A stretch of DNA of 54,296 nt from JASLDZ01 sp964235945 (GCA_964235945.1 CAXSDV010000014.1:1-54296), one strand, 5' to 3'. Positions 24,806-34,086 are shown, counted from the stretch's first letter. Numbers and translations: made by a program. The notes: generated by a model from the letters alone, not told the origin.

Positions 24806-26668
24806 ATGGACGCCGATCCGCCCGCTCCGCCGCCCCTCGACGCCGCCGCGGGCTTCCCCGCCCCCACCCGCGCCGCCTGGGAGGCGCTGGTGGGGAAGAC
24901 GCTGAAGGGCCGCGGTCCCGACACCCTGCGCTGGCGCCTGGCGGACGGGACGACCGTGGAGCCCCTGCACACGGCGGCGGACGCCCCCGCCGCCTCCCTC
25001 CGCGCGCCGGCCCGCCCCCCGCGAGACGGCGCCCGGCCGTGGGACCTGCGCACGCAGGCGGCCCACCCCGATCCCGCCCGCGCCAACGCCCAGGTGTTGC
25101 AAGATCTCGAGGGCGGGGCCGCCTCCGTGCTGCTGATGCTCGATCCCGCCGGTCGGCGCGGGATCGCGGCGGACGGGCCGGCCGCCCTGGCCGCCGTTCT
25201 CGCCCGCACCCTGGACGGCGTGCTGACCGACCTCGCCCCCGTGGCGCTGGACGCGGGCTTCCAGGGCCCGCAGGCGGCGGAGGCGCTGAGCGTCGTCGCC
25301 GGTCGCGGCCCCGCCGCGCCGCTGGCCCTGCACATGGACCCGCTGGGGGCGTTCGCCGCCGCCGGCGCGAGCCCGCGCTCCATGCGGGCGCACCTGGACG
25401 AGGCGCTGGAGGCCGGCGCGCGATTGCACGAGATCCACCCGGAGGCGACGCTGGTGCTGGCCGGCGGACAGGTCGTCCACGAGGCGGGGGGCTCCGAAGC
25501 GCAGGAGCTGGGCTTCGCCGCCGCCTGCGCCCTGTTCTACGCGCGCGGGCTGGAGCGGGCCGGGCTGGACCGGGCGGCCGCCTTCGGCGCGGTGACCCTG
25601 GGCCTGAGCGCCGACCCCCGCCCCCTGGTGACGGTGGCCAAGCTGCGCGCGGCGCGCGCGCTCTGGGCGCGGCTGGCCGCCGCCTGCGGCGCCCCCGGCG
25701 TTCCCGCCCGCATCGAGGCGCGCGGGAGCCTGCGCACCTGCTCGCGCCTGGACCCCTGGACCAACCTGCTGCGCTTGACCGCCTGCGGCTTCGGGGCGGC
25801 GGCGGGCGGGGCGGACGCCATCGTCCTGCCCCCCTTCACCGCCCCCTTCCACGAGGACGGCGCCTCCACCGCCGGCCCGTTCGCCCGCCGCCAGGCGCGC
25901 AACACCCAGCTCGTGCTCATGGAGGAGGCTCACCTGGGCCGGGTGGCCGACCCCGCGGGAGGGGCCTGGTCCATCGAGCGGCTGACGGACGACCTGGCCC
26001 GCGCCGGCTGGGCCGTGCTCCAGGAGATCGAGCGCACGGGGGGCGCCCTGGCGGCCCTGCGCGAGGGCGCCTTCGCCGCGGAGGTCGCCGCCGTCCGTGC
26101 GGCCCTGGCCCGCGCCGCCGACACCCGCCGCGACGGGCTGATCGGCGTGTCCGAGTTCCCCAACCTGGCGGAAGGCGGGGTGGAGCTCGAGCCGCTCGAA
26201 CCCGCCGCGCCGGCGCCCGAGCCCGCCGCCCCGGCCGAGACTTGCGCGCCCCTCGCCCCGTGGCGCGCCGCCCGCCCCTTCGAGCTGCTGCGCGCGGCGG
26301 CCGCGGCCGCCCCGCACCGGCCGACCGCCTTCCTGGCGCTGCTGGGCTCGGTGGGCGAGAGCTCGGCGCGCGCGGGCTTCGCGCGCAACCTCCTGGCGGC
26401 GGGAGGGATAGCGGCGGCCTCCGGCGGCGCCGACCAGTACGCGCCGGAGGAGGCGCGGCTCGCGGTGATCTGCGGAACGGACGCGCGCTACGCCGAGGGA
26501 GCGGCCGCCGCCGCCCGCGCGCTCAAGGCGGAGGGCGCGCGCGCCGTCTGGCTGGCGGGCCGGCCGGGCGAGCTGGAAGGCGAACTGCGCGCCGCGGGGG
26601 TGGACGGCTTCCTCCACGCGGGGGTGGACGCGCCCGAGCTGCTCCAGCGCCTGCAGGCCGCCGAATGA
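24806..26668 (+). CDS. mutA: Methylmalonyl-CoA mutase, small (beta) subunit
   Basis: The 620-aa protein is the non-catalytic partner of the adenosylcobalamin-dependent mutase that converts (R)-methylmalonyl-CoA to succinyl-CoA. It has the TIM-barrel part with LVGKTLKGRGPDTLRWRLAD, WDLRTQAAHPDPARANAQVL, RNTQLVLMEEAHLGRVADPA and GGAWSIERLTDDLARAGWA, and a C-terminal Rossmann-like domain without the cobalamin His motif (AVICGTDARYAEGAAAAARA). Its stop overlaps the next start (ATGA). ATG 24806 is the first plausible start. Confidence 0.94.
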   Translation: MDADPPAPPPLDAAAGFPAPTRAAWEALVGKTLKGRGPDTLRWRLADGTTVEPLHTAADAPAASLRAPARPPRDGARPWDLRTQAAHPDPARANAQVLQDLEGGAASVLLMLDPAGRRGIAADGPAALAAVLARTLDGVLTDLAPVALDAGFQGPQAAEALSVVAGRGPAAPLALHMDPLGAFAAAGASPRSMRAHLDEALEAGARLHEIHPEATLVLAGGQVVHEAGGSEAQELGFAAACALFYARGLERAGLDRAAAFGAVTLGLSADPRPLVTVAKLRAARALWARLAAACGAPGVPARIEARGSLRTCSRLDPWTNLLRLTACGFGAAAGGADAIVLPPFTAPFHEDGASTAGPFARRQARNTQLVLMEEAHLGRVADPAGGAWSIERLTDDLARAGWAVLQEIERTGGALAALREGAFAAEVAAVRAALARAADTRRDGLIGVSEFPNLAEGGVELEPLEPAAPAPEPAAPAETCAPLAPWRAARPFELLRAAAAAAPHRPTAFLALLGSVGESSARAGFARNLLAAGGIAAASGGADQYAPEEARLAVICGTDARYAEGAAAAARALKAEGARAVWLAGRPGELEGELRAAGVDGFLHAGVDAPELLQRLQAAE

Positions 26669-27054
26669 CCTGCGGCTACACCGCCGACACCTGGGCGCAG
26701 GCTCCCGTCTTCGCCGGCCGGGTGGCCACGCCGGACGACGTCACCGCGGGCGTCGCCGTGTTCGCCCTGGCCGACACCGAGGCGCCCGAGCCGCTGGACC
26801 TGGGCGAGCCCCTGCCCCAGCCCGCCATATGGTACGACGACGACCTGCAGACCGCGGCGGTGATCGTGCAGGCGGAGATCCACGACGCGGAGGGCGAGAC
26901 CTTGCAGCCCCTGGGCCTGCTCCTGCCCGACGGGCGCACCGCCGTGGGCTTCCTGGACGACGTGGACCTGGTGGACGGCGCCGATCCCGTCTGGCGCGAC
27001 CTGGTGGAGGACGCCCTGTTCTCCCCGCCCCCCGCACACGGAGCCGGCGCATGA
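26665..27054 (+). CDS. Unknown acidic protein between mutase subunit genes
   Basis: I do not recognise this 129-aa product. It has no signal peptide, no membrane segment and only one cysteine (Cys3). It is strongly acidic, with the stretch AIWYDDDLQTAAVIVQAEIH and LGLLLPDGRTAVGFLDDVDL, which look like alternating beta-strands. Its ATG overlaps the mutA stop and its TGA overlaps the mutB start (ATGA on both sides), so it is translated in step with both subunits. The coding pattern (third-position GC) is like its neighbours, arguing for a real gene. A role in mutase assembly, protection or regulation is only an inference from position. Confidence 0.85.
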   Translation: MTCGYTADTWAQAPVFAGRVATPDDVTAGVAVFALADTEAPEPLDLGEPLPQPAIWYDDDLQTAAVIVQAEIHDAEGETLQPLGLLLPDGRTAVGFLDDVDLVDGADPVWRDLVEDALFSPPPAHGAGA

Positions 27055-29228
27055 CCTCCCCCGATCGTTCCTGGCCCGACCTTTCCGTTCTGCCGTTCGA
27101 CGACGCACCCGCGCCCCTCGCCGGACCCGCGCCCGAGCGCGCCGCCTGGGACACGCCGGAGGGTCTGTCGCTCAAGAGCCGCTACGACCCGGCGGACGCG
27201 CAGGGGCTGAAGCACCTGGACGGCCTGCCGGGCCTCGCCCCCTTCGGCCGCGGCCCCTACCCGACCATGTACGCCACCAATCCGTGGACCATCCGCCAGT
27301 ACGCGGGCTTCTCCACGGCGGAGGACTCCAACGCCTTTTACCGGCGCAACCTCGCCGCCGGGCAGAAGGGGCTGTCGGTGGCCTTCGACCTGGCCACCCA
27401 CCGCGGCTACGACAGCGACCACCCGCGCGTGCGCGGCGACGTGGGCATGGCGGGGGTGGCCATCGACTCCATCCTGGACATGCGAACCCTGTTCGACGCC
27501 ATCCCGCTCGACCAGATGAGCGTGTCGATGACCATGAACGGCGCGGTGCTGCCCGTGCTCGCGCTCTACATCGTCGCCGCCGAAGAACAGGGCGTGCGCC
27601 ACGACCAACTCTCAGGAACGATCCAGAACGACATCCTGAAGGAGTTCATGGTCCGCAACACCTACATCTACCCGCCCTCGCCCTCCATGCGGATCATCTC
27701 GGACATCTTCGCCTACACCGCCAAGGAGACTCCGCGCTTCAACTCGATCTCCATCAGCGGCTACCACATGCAGGAGGCGGGGGCCTCCGCCGACCTGGAA
27801 CTGGCCTACACGGTGGCCGACGGCATCGAGTACCTGCGCGCGGGCGTGGCGGCGGGGCTGGACGTGGACGCCTTCGCCCCGCGCCTGAGCTTCTTCTGGG
27901 CCATCGGCATGAATTACTTCATGGAGGTGGCGAAGATGCGCGCGGCCCGGCTGATCTGGGCCAAGCTGGTGCACGACGAGTTCGCGCCCAAGGATGCGCG
28001 CTCCTACTCGCTGCGCACCCACTGCCAGACCTCAGGCTGGAGCCTGGCGGCGCAGGACGTGTTCAACAACGTGCCGCGCACGGTGGTGGAGGCCATGGCG
28101 GCGGTGGGCGGCCAGACCCAGAGCCTGCACACCAACTCGCTGGACGAGGCGCTGGCCCTGCCCACCGACTTCTCCGCCCGCATCGCGCGCAACACCCAGC
28201 TCTTCCTGCAGACGGAGAGCGGCGTCACGCGCACCATCGATCCCTGGGGCGGCAGCTGGTATGTCGAGCGCCTCACCCACGACCTCGCCGCACGGGCCCT
28301 CGCCCACATCAACGAGGTGGAGGCGCTGGGCGGCATGGCGCGCGCCATCGAGGCGGGGGTGCCCAAGCTGCGCATCGAGGAGGCGGCCGCCCGCACCCAG
28401 GCGCGCATCGACACGGGCGCCCAGAGCGTGGTGGGCGTGAACCGCTATAAGCCGACCGTCGCCGACGACATCCCCGTGATGAAGGTGGACAACTCCGCCG
28501 TGCGCGAGCGCCAGCTCCAGAAGCTGGAGCGCCTGCGCGCCGAGCGCGACCCGGCCGGGACGGAGGCGGCGCTGGCGGCGCTCACGTCGGGCGCGGAAGG
28601 CTCGGGCAACCTCCTGGCCCTGGCGGTGGACGCGGCGCGCGCCAAGGCCACGGTGGGCGAGATCAGCAGCGCCCTGGAGCGGGTGTTCAACCGTCACCAG
28701 GCCAAGGTCCAGGGCGTGCGCGGCGTGTACGCCGCCGAGGCGGGCCCTTCCGACGCGCAGATGCGGCGCGCCCAGGCCCTGGTCTCGGCTTTCGAAGAGG
28801 CGGACGGGCGGCGGCCCCGCATCCTGGTGGCCAAGATGGGCCAGGACGGGCACGACCGCGGCCAGAAGGTGGTGGCCACCGCCTTCGCGGACCTAGGCTT
28901 CGAGGTGGTGATCGGCCCCCTGTTCCAAACCCCCGCCGAGGCCGCGCGCCAAGCGGTGGACGAGCGGGTGCACGTGGTGGGAGCCTCCTCCCTCGCCGCC
29001 GGCCACCTGACGCTGATCCCCGAGCTGCGTGGAGAACTCGACGAACTCGGCCGACCCGACGTGATGGTGGTGGTCGGCGGGGTGATCCCGCCCGGCGACT
29101 TCCAGGCCCTGCGCGACGCGGGGGCGGCGGCGATCTTCCCGCCGGGCTCGGTGGTGGCCGAAAGCGCCATCCAGCTCCTGGAGGCCCTCAACGCCCGGCT
29201 CGGCTACTCCCAGGAGCAGGCGGCCTGA
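27051..29228 (+). CDS. mutB: Methylmalonyl-CoA mutase, large catalytic subunit
   Basis: The 725-aa protein binds adenosylcobalamin and substrate. It has the N-terminal arm and barrel with GRGPYPTMYATNPWTIRQYA, FSTAEDSNAFYRRNLAAGQK, LSVAFDLATHRGYDSDHPRV, SISISGYHMQEAGA and FFWAIGMNYFMEVAKMRAAR, and the C-terminal cobalamin domain with the His ligand motif DGHDRG, where His601 is the lower-axial ligand. Gene length is standard for MutB/ScpA. It completes a mutA-unknown-mutB operon with overlapping starts and stops. The chaperone meaB and methylmalonyl-CoA epimerase are not nearby. Confidence 0.97.
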   Translation: MTSPDRSWPDLSVLPFDDAPAPLAGPAPERAAWDTPEGLSLKSRYDPADAQGLKHLDGLPGLAPFGRGPYPTMYATNPWTIRQYAGFSTAEDSNAFYRRNLAAGQKGLSVAFDLATHRGYDSDHPRVRGDVGMAGVAIDSILDMRTLFDAIPLDQMSVSMTMNGAVLPVLALYIVAAEEQGVRHDQLSGTIQNDILKEFMVRNTYIYPPSPSMRIISDIFAYTAKETPRFNSISISGYHMQEAGASADLELAYTVADGIEYLRAGVAAGLDVDAFAPRLSFFWAIGMNYFMEVAKMRAARLIWAKLVHDEFAPKDARSYSLRTHCQTSGWSLAAQDVFNNVPRTVVEAMAAVGGQTQSLHTNSLDEALALPTDFSARIARNTQLFLQTESGVTRTIDPWGGSWYVERLTHDLAARALAHINEVEALGGMARAIEAGVPKLRIEEAAARTQARIDTGAQSVVGVNRYKPTVADDIPVMKVDNSAVRERQLQKLERLRAERDPAGTEAALAALTSGAEGSGNLLALAVDAARAKATVGEISSALERVFNRHQAKVQGVRGVYAAEAGPSDAQMRRAQALVSAFEEADGRRPRILVAKMGQDGHDRGQKVVATAFADLGFEVVIGPLFQTPAEAARQAVDERVHVVGASSLAAGHLTLIPELRGELDELGRPDVMVVVGGVIPPGDFQALRDAGAAAIFPPGSVVAESAIQLLEALNARLGYSQEQAA

Positions 29229-29241
29229 GCGGGGCCGGCCC

Positions 29242-29706
29242 TCAGGCCAGGCGCACCCGCCGCCGCCCGCGGTCGGGGGCGTGGGCCTCCTCGGCGTCCG
29301 CGTCCAGGTAGTCGGTGGCGTCGATGGCCTGGGTGAGGATGTCGGCGGAGAGCTTGTGGGCGCGGAAGCCGTCCACCGCCAGCTTGGCGGCGATCCCCAG
29401 GATCGGCGTCTCCCCCGCGGTGCTGAGCAGGGCGCGCCCGAACACCAGCCCCGCGACCTTGGCCAGCGCCGAGGCGGGCGCGCGGGCGCGCACCCCCTGG
29501 GCGAGCAACAACCCCCCGGCGGCCAGGCTGTAGGTCTCGCCCACCAGGGGCGCCCAGGTCAGCAGCCCGTCCAGCCCCAGCCGGAACGGGCCCACGCGCA
29601 CCAGCCCGTCGGACAGGCGGCCGATGCGGGCTATGGCGTCGCGGCTGCGGCGCACCTCGTCCACCGTGCGCGCCCGGCGCAGCAGACCGCCACGCCCGCG
29701 GCTCAC
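29242..29706 (-). CDS. DUF4112 protein
   Basis: The 154-aa product contains RSRDAIARIGRLSDGLVRVG, PFRLGLDGLLTWAPLVGETY and a Gly-rich ILGIAAKLAVDGFRAHKLSA, the pattern of DUF4112 proteins with two hydrophobic stretches. Their function is unknown. GTG 29706 overlaps the stop of the upstream membrane protein gene (GTGA). Its end is 13 bases from the convergent mutB stop. Confidence 0.82.
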   Translation of the reverse strand: MSRGRGGLLRRARTVDEVRRSRDAIARIGRLSDGLVRVGPFRLGLDGLLTWAPLVGETYSLAAGGLLLAQGVRARAPASALAKVAGLVFGRALLSTAGETPILGIAAKLAVDGFRAHKLSADILTQAIDATDYLDADAEEAHAPDRGRRRVRLA

Positions 29707-30146
29707 GCGCGCCCCGCGACCGGAAGGGCGTCCGAGGCGGGCGAGACGGACGCGTCCGCCGCCCGGGCCGCCTCCGTCACGGGTCCGGGATCGACGCCCG
29801 CGCCCTGGACCGGGGCGTCCGGCGCGATGGGGAAGGCGGTCGTTCCCTGCGCGGCGGTCTCCGCTTCGCGGCGCACCTGGTCGTCGGTCTCCGCCTGGCC
29901 GCGCGCCCACTGGTTCCACCACCAGAAGGCCGCGCCCGCGCTGGCGGCGGCGAACAGGGTCGGCCAGAGCGCGCGGGCGCGGGGCCCCTCGGGCCCGAGC
30001 TGGGCGCCCAGGCGCGACCAGTCGATCTCGGGCGCGTGCAGGTCGGACAAGCGCATGCGCGGCAGGTGCAGCGCCTTGAAGTCCAGTTCGGGCGGCCGCA
30101 GGGCCTGGGACGCTCCCGACAGGCGGCGGCGCAGACGGCTCAGCAT
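29703..30146 (-). CDS. Single-pass membrane protein, unknown
   Basis: The 147-aa product has a basic N-terminus (MLSRLRRRLSGASQALRPPE), a single hydrophobic helix in the middle (ARALWPTLFAAASAGAAFWW) and an acidic, Ala/Pro-rich C-terminal part. I do not recognise a family. GGGAGG stands 6 bases before ATG 30146. It is coupled to the DUF4112 gene by GTGA overlap, so the two proteins probably act together, perhaps at the inner membrane. Confidence 0.72.
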   Translation of the reverse strand: MLSRLRRRLSGASQALRPPELDFKALHLPRMRLSDLHAPEIDWSRLGAQLGPEGPRARALWPTLFAAASAGAAFWWWNQWARGQAETDDQVRREAETAAQGTTAFPIAPDAPVQGAGVDPGPVTEAARAADASVSPASDALPVAGRA

Positions 30147-30231
30147 GTCGACCTCCCTGGGAGACGGGCCGGGGGGCCCGGACGGCGTCGCTTGACCGGT
30201 GACAACCCCCGGAGCGCCCCGAGGTTGCCCG

Positions 30232-31071
30232 CTATGCTGCAGGCGCGAAGGGCTCGACCCGCGCCAGGGCGCCCGGCCCGCCCAGCCGCTCGGCGATCCA
30301 CGTCGCCGCCGCCCGCGCGGGCTCCGCCACGTCCGGCGCGTTCACCAGGAGGAGCACGCAGCCGTTCAGCCGCATGGGGTCGTGCAGGAACCGCAGCCGC
30401 AGTTGCACCGCCAGCCCGCGCGCGGGGGCCAACGCCTCCACCCCGGCCAGGAAGCGGTCGTAGGTCTCCAGGTCCTTGAGCGGGGCCCACAGCATCAGGG
30501 CCGTGTCGCCGCGCGGGAGCAGCCGGGCGGCCAGCGCCGTGGCGCGGTCGTAGTCGTCCGGCCGCTCGAAGGGCGGGTCGACCAGCACGAGGGTGCGGCC
30601 GGGGGGCGGGCGCGCCGCGAACTCCGCATAGCCGTCGGCCAGGCGCGCCTCCAGCCGCGGCCCGCCCGGCCGGGCGATCGCCGCCAGGGCGCGCGCAAGG
30701 TCGGCCTCGTCCTCCGCGCGCAGTTCGCAGCCGAGATAGCGGTCGCCCGGCCGCAGGGCCCGCGCCGCCAGCACCGGCGAGCCCGGATACACCGGCCCGC
30801 CGGCGCGCTCGCCCTCCATCCGCACGGCGCGCGCCAGGGCGGCCAGGGGCGCGGGCGGATCGGGATCGGCCAGCAAGCGCGCCACCCCCGCCTGCGCCTC
30901 GCCCGAGCGCCGGGCGGCGTCGCCCTCCAGCGGGTAGAGCCCCGCCCCCGCGTGGGTCTCCGCCACGGTCAGGGCGCCCTGCGCCGACATGGCCTCGATC
31001 AGCGCCAGCAGCACCGCGTGCTTGAGCAGGTCGGCGAAGTTGCCCGCGTGAAAATGGTGGCGATAGTTCAC
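30232..31071 (-). CDS. rlmJ: 23S rRNA (adenine(2030)-N(6))-methyltransferase
   Basis: RlmJ methylates N6 of A2030 in 23S rRNA using S-adenosylmethionine. The 279-aa protein starts MNYRHHFHAGNFADLLKHAV, the family hallmark, and has TVAETHAGAGLYPLEGDAAR for SAM binding and the catalytic LVLVDPPFERPDDYDRA (DPPF motif). The start is GTG 31071; an N-terminus beginning MNYRHHFHAGN is invariant in the family. It is divergent from topoisomerase IB. Confidence 0.95.
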   Translation of the reverse strand: MNYRHHFHAGNFADLLKHAVLLALIEAMSAQGALTVAETHAGAGLYPLEGDAARRSGEAQAGVARLLADPDPPAPLAALARAVRMEGERAGGPVYPGSPVLAARALRPGDRYLGCELRAEDEADLARALAAIARPGGPRLEARLADGYAEFAARPPPGRTLVLVDPPFERPDDYDRATALAARLLPRGDTALMLWAPLKDLETYDRFLAGVEALAPARGLAVQLRLRFLHDPMRLNGCVLLLVNAPDVAEPARAAATWIAERLGGPGALARVEPFAPAA

Positions 31072-31195
31072 GGCCCGGTCCCACGCGCTCGCCAGCGGAA
31101 CCGTGCAGGTCCGGCCGGGTTGCGCGGATGACTAGCCTGCAGGCGTGCGGACGGCCACAGCGTCCGTCCCCGCCGGCGGCCGGACGCGAGGACGG

Positions 31196-32287
31196 ATGAG
31201 CGACACGCTGCAGGACCTGCCCGACGGCGAAGCCATCGCCGACGCCGCGGGCCTCACCTACTCGGACGACGAGGCCCCCGGCATCCGCCGCCGCCGCGCA
31301 GGCAAGGGGTTCAGCTATGCGGGGCTCGACGGCCGACCCATCCGCGACGCCGCCGTGCTGGACCGCATCAGGAAGCTCGCCATCCCTCCCGCCTACACGC
31401 ACGTGTGGATCAGCCCGGAGGCGAACGGCCACATCCAGGCCACCGGCCGCGACGACAAGGGGCGCAAGCAGTACCGCTACCACGAGCATTGGCAGGAGGT
31501 GCGCGCCGAATCCAAGTACGCGCGCATGAGCGCCTTCGGGCGCGTGCTGCCCACCATCCGCAGCCGGGTCGACCACGACCTGCGCCGCCACGGCCTGCCC
31601 AAGGTCAAGGTGGTGGCGGCGGTGGTGCGCCTCCTGGAGGTGTCGCTGATCCGCGTGGGCAACGACGAGTACGCCAAGGAGAACAAGAGCTTCGGCCTGA
31701 CCACCCTGCGCGACCGCCACGTCAAGTTCGAGGGCGGCGAGATCAAGTTCCACTTCAAGGGCAAGAGCGGGGTGGAGCACGAGACCGGCGTGCGCGACCG
31801 GCGCCTCGCCAAGATCGTCAAGGCCTGCCAGGACGTGCCGGGCCAGCGCCTGTTCCAGTTCTACGACGAGGAGGGCGTGCGCCACGGCGTCGAGTCGTCC
31901 GACGTCAACGAGTACCTGCGCGAGATCACCGGCGAGCACTTCACCGCCAAAGACTTCCGCACCTGGGCGGGCACGGTGGCCGCCGCCAAGGCGCTGAGCC
32001 TGCAGCCCCCGCCCGGCAACGAGCGCGAGGCCAAGCGCGCCACCACCCTGTGCGTGAAGGCCACCGCGGGCCTGTTGGGCAACACGCCCACCGTGTGCCG
32101 CGCTTCCTACATCCACCCGGAGGTGCTGCGCGCCTTCGCCGAGCACCGCCTGCCCGAAAGCTTCGCCCAGACCGAAGGCGACGCCTACGAGGCCGAAGTC
32201 CTCGCCTTCCTCGACGCCCTCGCCGACGAGGTGAAGGCCGAGACCGGCCTCACCCCCGAGCAGCAGGTGGAGGTGTCGGCGGCCTGA
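31196..32287 (+). CDS. DNA topoisomerase IB
   Basis: This 363-aa enzyme is the bacterial, poxvirus-like type IB topoisomerase, which relaxes supercoils by a transient 3'-phosphotyrosine. It has RRRRAGKGFSYAGLDGRPIR, IPPAYTHVWISPEANGHIQA, GRDDKGRKQYRYHEHW, RLLEVSLIRVGNDEYAKENK, SFGLTTLRDRHVKFEGGEIK, FHFKGKSGVEHE, FTAKDFRTWAGTVAAA and the active site Tyr305 in CRASYIHPEVL. I chose ATG 31196, preceded by GAGGA, over the GTG at 31145. It ends just before the fourth assembly gap. Confidence 0.96.
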   Translation: MSDTLQDLPDGEAIADAAGLTYSDDEAPGIRRRRAGKGFSYAGLDGRPIRDAAVLDRIRKLAIPPAYTHVWISPEANGHIQATGRDDKGRKQYRYHEHWQEVRAESKYARMSAFGRVLPTIRSRVDHDLRRHGLPKVKVVAAVVRLLEVSLIRVGNDEYAKENKSFGLTTLRDRHVKFEGGEIKFHFKGKSGVEHETGVRDRRLAKIVKACQDVPGQRLFQFYDEEGVRHGVESSDVNEYLREITGEHFTAKDFRTWAGTVAAAKALSLQPPPGNEREAKRATTLCVKATAGLLGNTPTVCRASYIHPEVLRAFAEHRLPESFAQTEGDAYEAEVLAFLDALADEVKAETGLTPEQQVEVSAA

Positions 32288-32290
32288 GGC

Positions 32291-32390
32291 NNNNNNNNNN
32301 NNNNNNNNNNNNNNNNNNNNNNNNNNNNNNNNNNNNNNNNNNNNNNNNNNNNNNNNNNNNNNNNNNNNNNNNNNNNNNNNNNNNNNNNNN
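32291..32390. other. 100-N scaffold gap between convergent genes
   Basis: There are exactly 100 N between the topoisomerase IB stop and the S10 peptidase stop. The flanks do not match each other. A strong terminator hairpin may have broken the assembly here, as at 22.4 kb, but that cannot be seen. Confidence 0.97.
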
Positions 32391-32391
32391 C

Positions 32392-33990
32392 TCACGATCC
32401 CCGCGTGTACACCTCCCGCACGTCCGCCTTGAGGGCGCGGCCGCTGTCGGGGCGGGCGTAGAACATGTGGCCGCCGGGGTACTCCTTGACCTGCACGCGC
32501 GAGGGGTCGCCCATCACGGGCATCTGGTCGACGATCAGCAGCGAGGCCATGAACGGGCAGGACAGGTCGTTCCAGCCGTGCACCACCAGCACCTTCATCT
32601 TGGGGTCGATGGCGACCGCCTGGCGCAGGTCGGTGACGCTTTCGCTGTCGGCGAACCAGCCCTTCTCCCACTTCTGGTTCACCTCCATGCTCAGCGCCTC
32701 GTACTTGGCGTCCACCCGCCAGCCGACGGTGTGGGTGACGAAATCGACCATGGCGCTGGTGGTGGGCGCGATGATCCCGTCGAGGATCGGGTCGTTGGTC
32801 TCCTGGTCCGGCGCGTAGGGGAAGGGGTCGAAGGCGGTGACGTTGCTGTCGTAACGGCTGCCGAGCTTGCCCTCGGCGCGGAACTTCTCGCGCAGGTAGG
32901 CCTGCGTCTCGATCCGGCCGCCCGAGCGACGCACGAACTGGGGGTCGAGCCCGGTCAGGTCGGTCACCTTGGCGACCATGCGGGCGGTGGCGGCCGGGTC
33001 GGTGCGGCCCTTCAGCAGGTCCACCGCGTACTCGCTCCGCGCATAGGCGATGACGGGGGCCATGGTCTGCGGAGAAAGCCGGCCCTGCTGCTCGAGATGC
33101 GCGGCGGCGATGGACGGCAGGGTGTCGATCCACGGCATGGGCGACAGATCGCCGTCCGTGGTGGCCGGCCCGTCCAGCAGGGGCGAAACCAACACGACGC
33201 CGCTCACCCCCACCCCCATCTGCGTCTGCAGGTAGTGGGTGATGCGCGGGCCGCGGAAGCCGCCGTAGCTTTCGCCGACGACGTACTTGGGGCTCTGCAG
33301 GCGGCGGTTCTTGACCAGCCAGTCGTAGACGATGCGCGACAGGTACTCGATGTCGGGCTTGACCGAGTAGAACTTCTTCTTGGTCGTCTCCTCGTCCACC
33401 AGGGTGCGCGAGAAGCCGGTGCCCACGGGGTCGATGAACACGAGGTCGGTGAAGTCGAGCCAGGTGCCGGGGTTGTCGCGCAGCTGCGGCCGCTCGCTCG
33501 GGCTCTCGCCCGTGCCGAAGGGCACGCGCTTGGGGCCGATGGCGCCCAGGTTCAGGTAGACGCTGGCCGCCCCGGGGCCGCCGTTGAAGGCGAAGGTCAC
33601 CGGCCGGTCGGGATCGCCGCGGGCGGAGTCCAGGGTGTAGGCGGTGTAGACGATGTCCGCGATCTTTTTTCCATGTTCGTCCCGCACGGGAAGCGAGCCG
33701 ACGGTGGCGGTGTAGTTCAACTGGCGGCCGTCCACGTGGATGCTCTGGGCCACGCTGGCGGGGGCGGGAAACGGCGTGGGCGCGTCGCCCTCGGCCTTGT
33801 GGTCGTTGGAGGGCTCGTCGCGGCCCGACCCCTTGCGCGTCGCTTCCTTCGTGCCCGCGGGCGAGCCCTTGGCCGGGCGAGCCTTGGCGGGGGCGTCGTC
33901 GTCCTGCGCGCGGGCTGCGGGGGCGGCGAGCAGCAGGCCCGAGGCGCACAGGAGCGAGGCGAGGGCGCGGGCGGGACGGCTCGAAGTCAT
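32392..33990 (-). CDS. Peptidase S10 (serine carboxypeptidase-like), second copy
   Basis: The 532-aa product has a signal peptide (LASLLCASGLLLAAPAARA), a charged linker, and the S10 core: FAFNGGPGAASVYLNLGAIG, Ser241 in VVGESYGGFRGPR, Asp in VLVVHGWNDLSCPFM and His in VKEYPGGHMFYARPD. It is clearly diverged from the copy at 14.3 kb (GGPGAAS against GGPGSST; GESYGGFRG against GESYGTPRS). Both are exported and probably act on peptides in the periplasm or outside. Its stop falls two bases from the gap. Confidence 0.92.
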   Translation of the reverse strand: MTSSRPARALASLLCASGLLLAAPAARAQDDDAPAKARPAKGSPAGTKEATRKGSGRDEPSNDHKAEGDAPTPFPAPASVAQSIHVDGRQLNYTATVGSLPVRDEHGKKIADIVYTAYTLDSARGDPDRPVTFAFNGGPGAASVYLNLGAIGPKRVPFGTGESPSERPQLRDNPGTWLDFTDLVFIDPVGTGFSRTLVDEETTKKKFYSVKPDIEYLSRIVYDWLVKNRRLQSPKYVVGESYGGFRGPRITHYLQTQMGVGVSGVVLVSPLLDGPATTDGDLSPMPWIDTLPSIAAAHLEQQGRLSPQTMAPVIAYARSEYAVDLLKGRTDPAATARMVAKVTDLTGLDPQFVRRSGGRIETQAYLREKFRAEGKLGSRYDSNVTAFDPFPYAPDQETNDPILDGIIAPTTSAMVDFVTHTVGWRVDAKYEALSMEVNQKWEKGWFADSESVTDLRQAVAIDPKMKVLVVHGWNDLSCPFMASLLIVDQMPVMGDPSRVQVKEYPGGHMFYARPDSGRALKADVREVYTRGS

Positions 33991-34053
33991 GCGGTCGGTT
34001 CCAGGGACGAGGACGGCCGGGAGCCGGCGCGATGGGGAGGTTAGGAGATCACG

Positions 34054-34074
34054 CCCGCCCGCGTCGAGGGCGGG
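34054..34074 (-). terminator. Hairpin after dnaE2
   Basis: A 7-bp perfect GC stem (CCCGCCC / GGGCGGG) with a 7-base loop starts 13 bases beyond the dnaE2 stop codon. No T-run follows. It may end the mutasome transcript before the S10 gene downstream on the same strand. Confidence 0.45.
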
Positions 34075-34086
34075 GGCGGGTCGGCG

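Noticed and set aside
29242..30146. DUF4112 and its partner as part of the mutase operon
   Set aside because: They are on the opposite strand and convergent with mutB.
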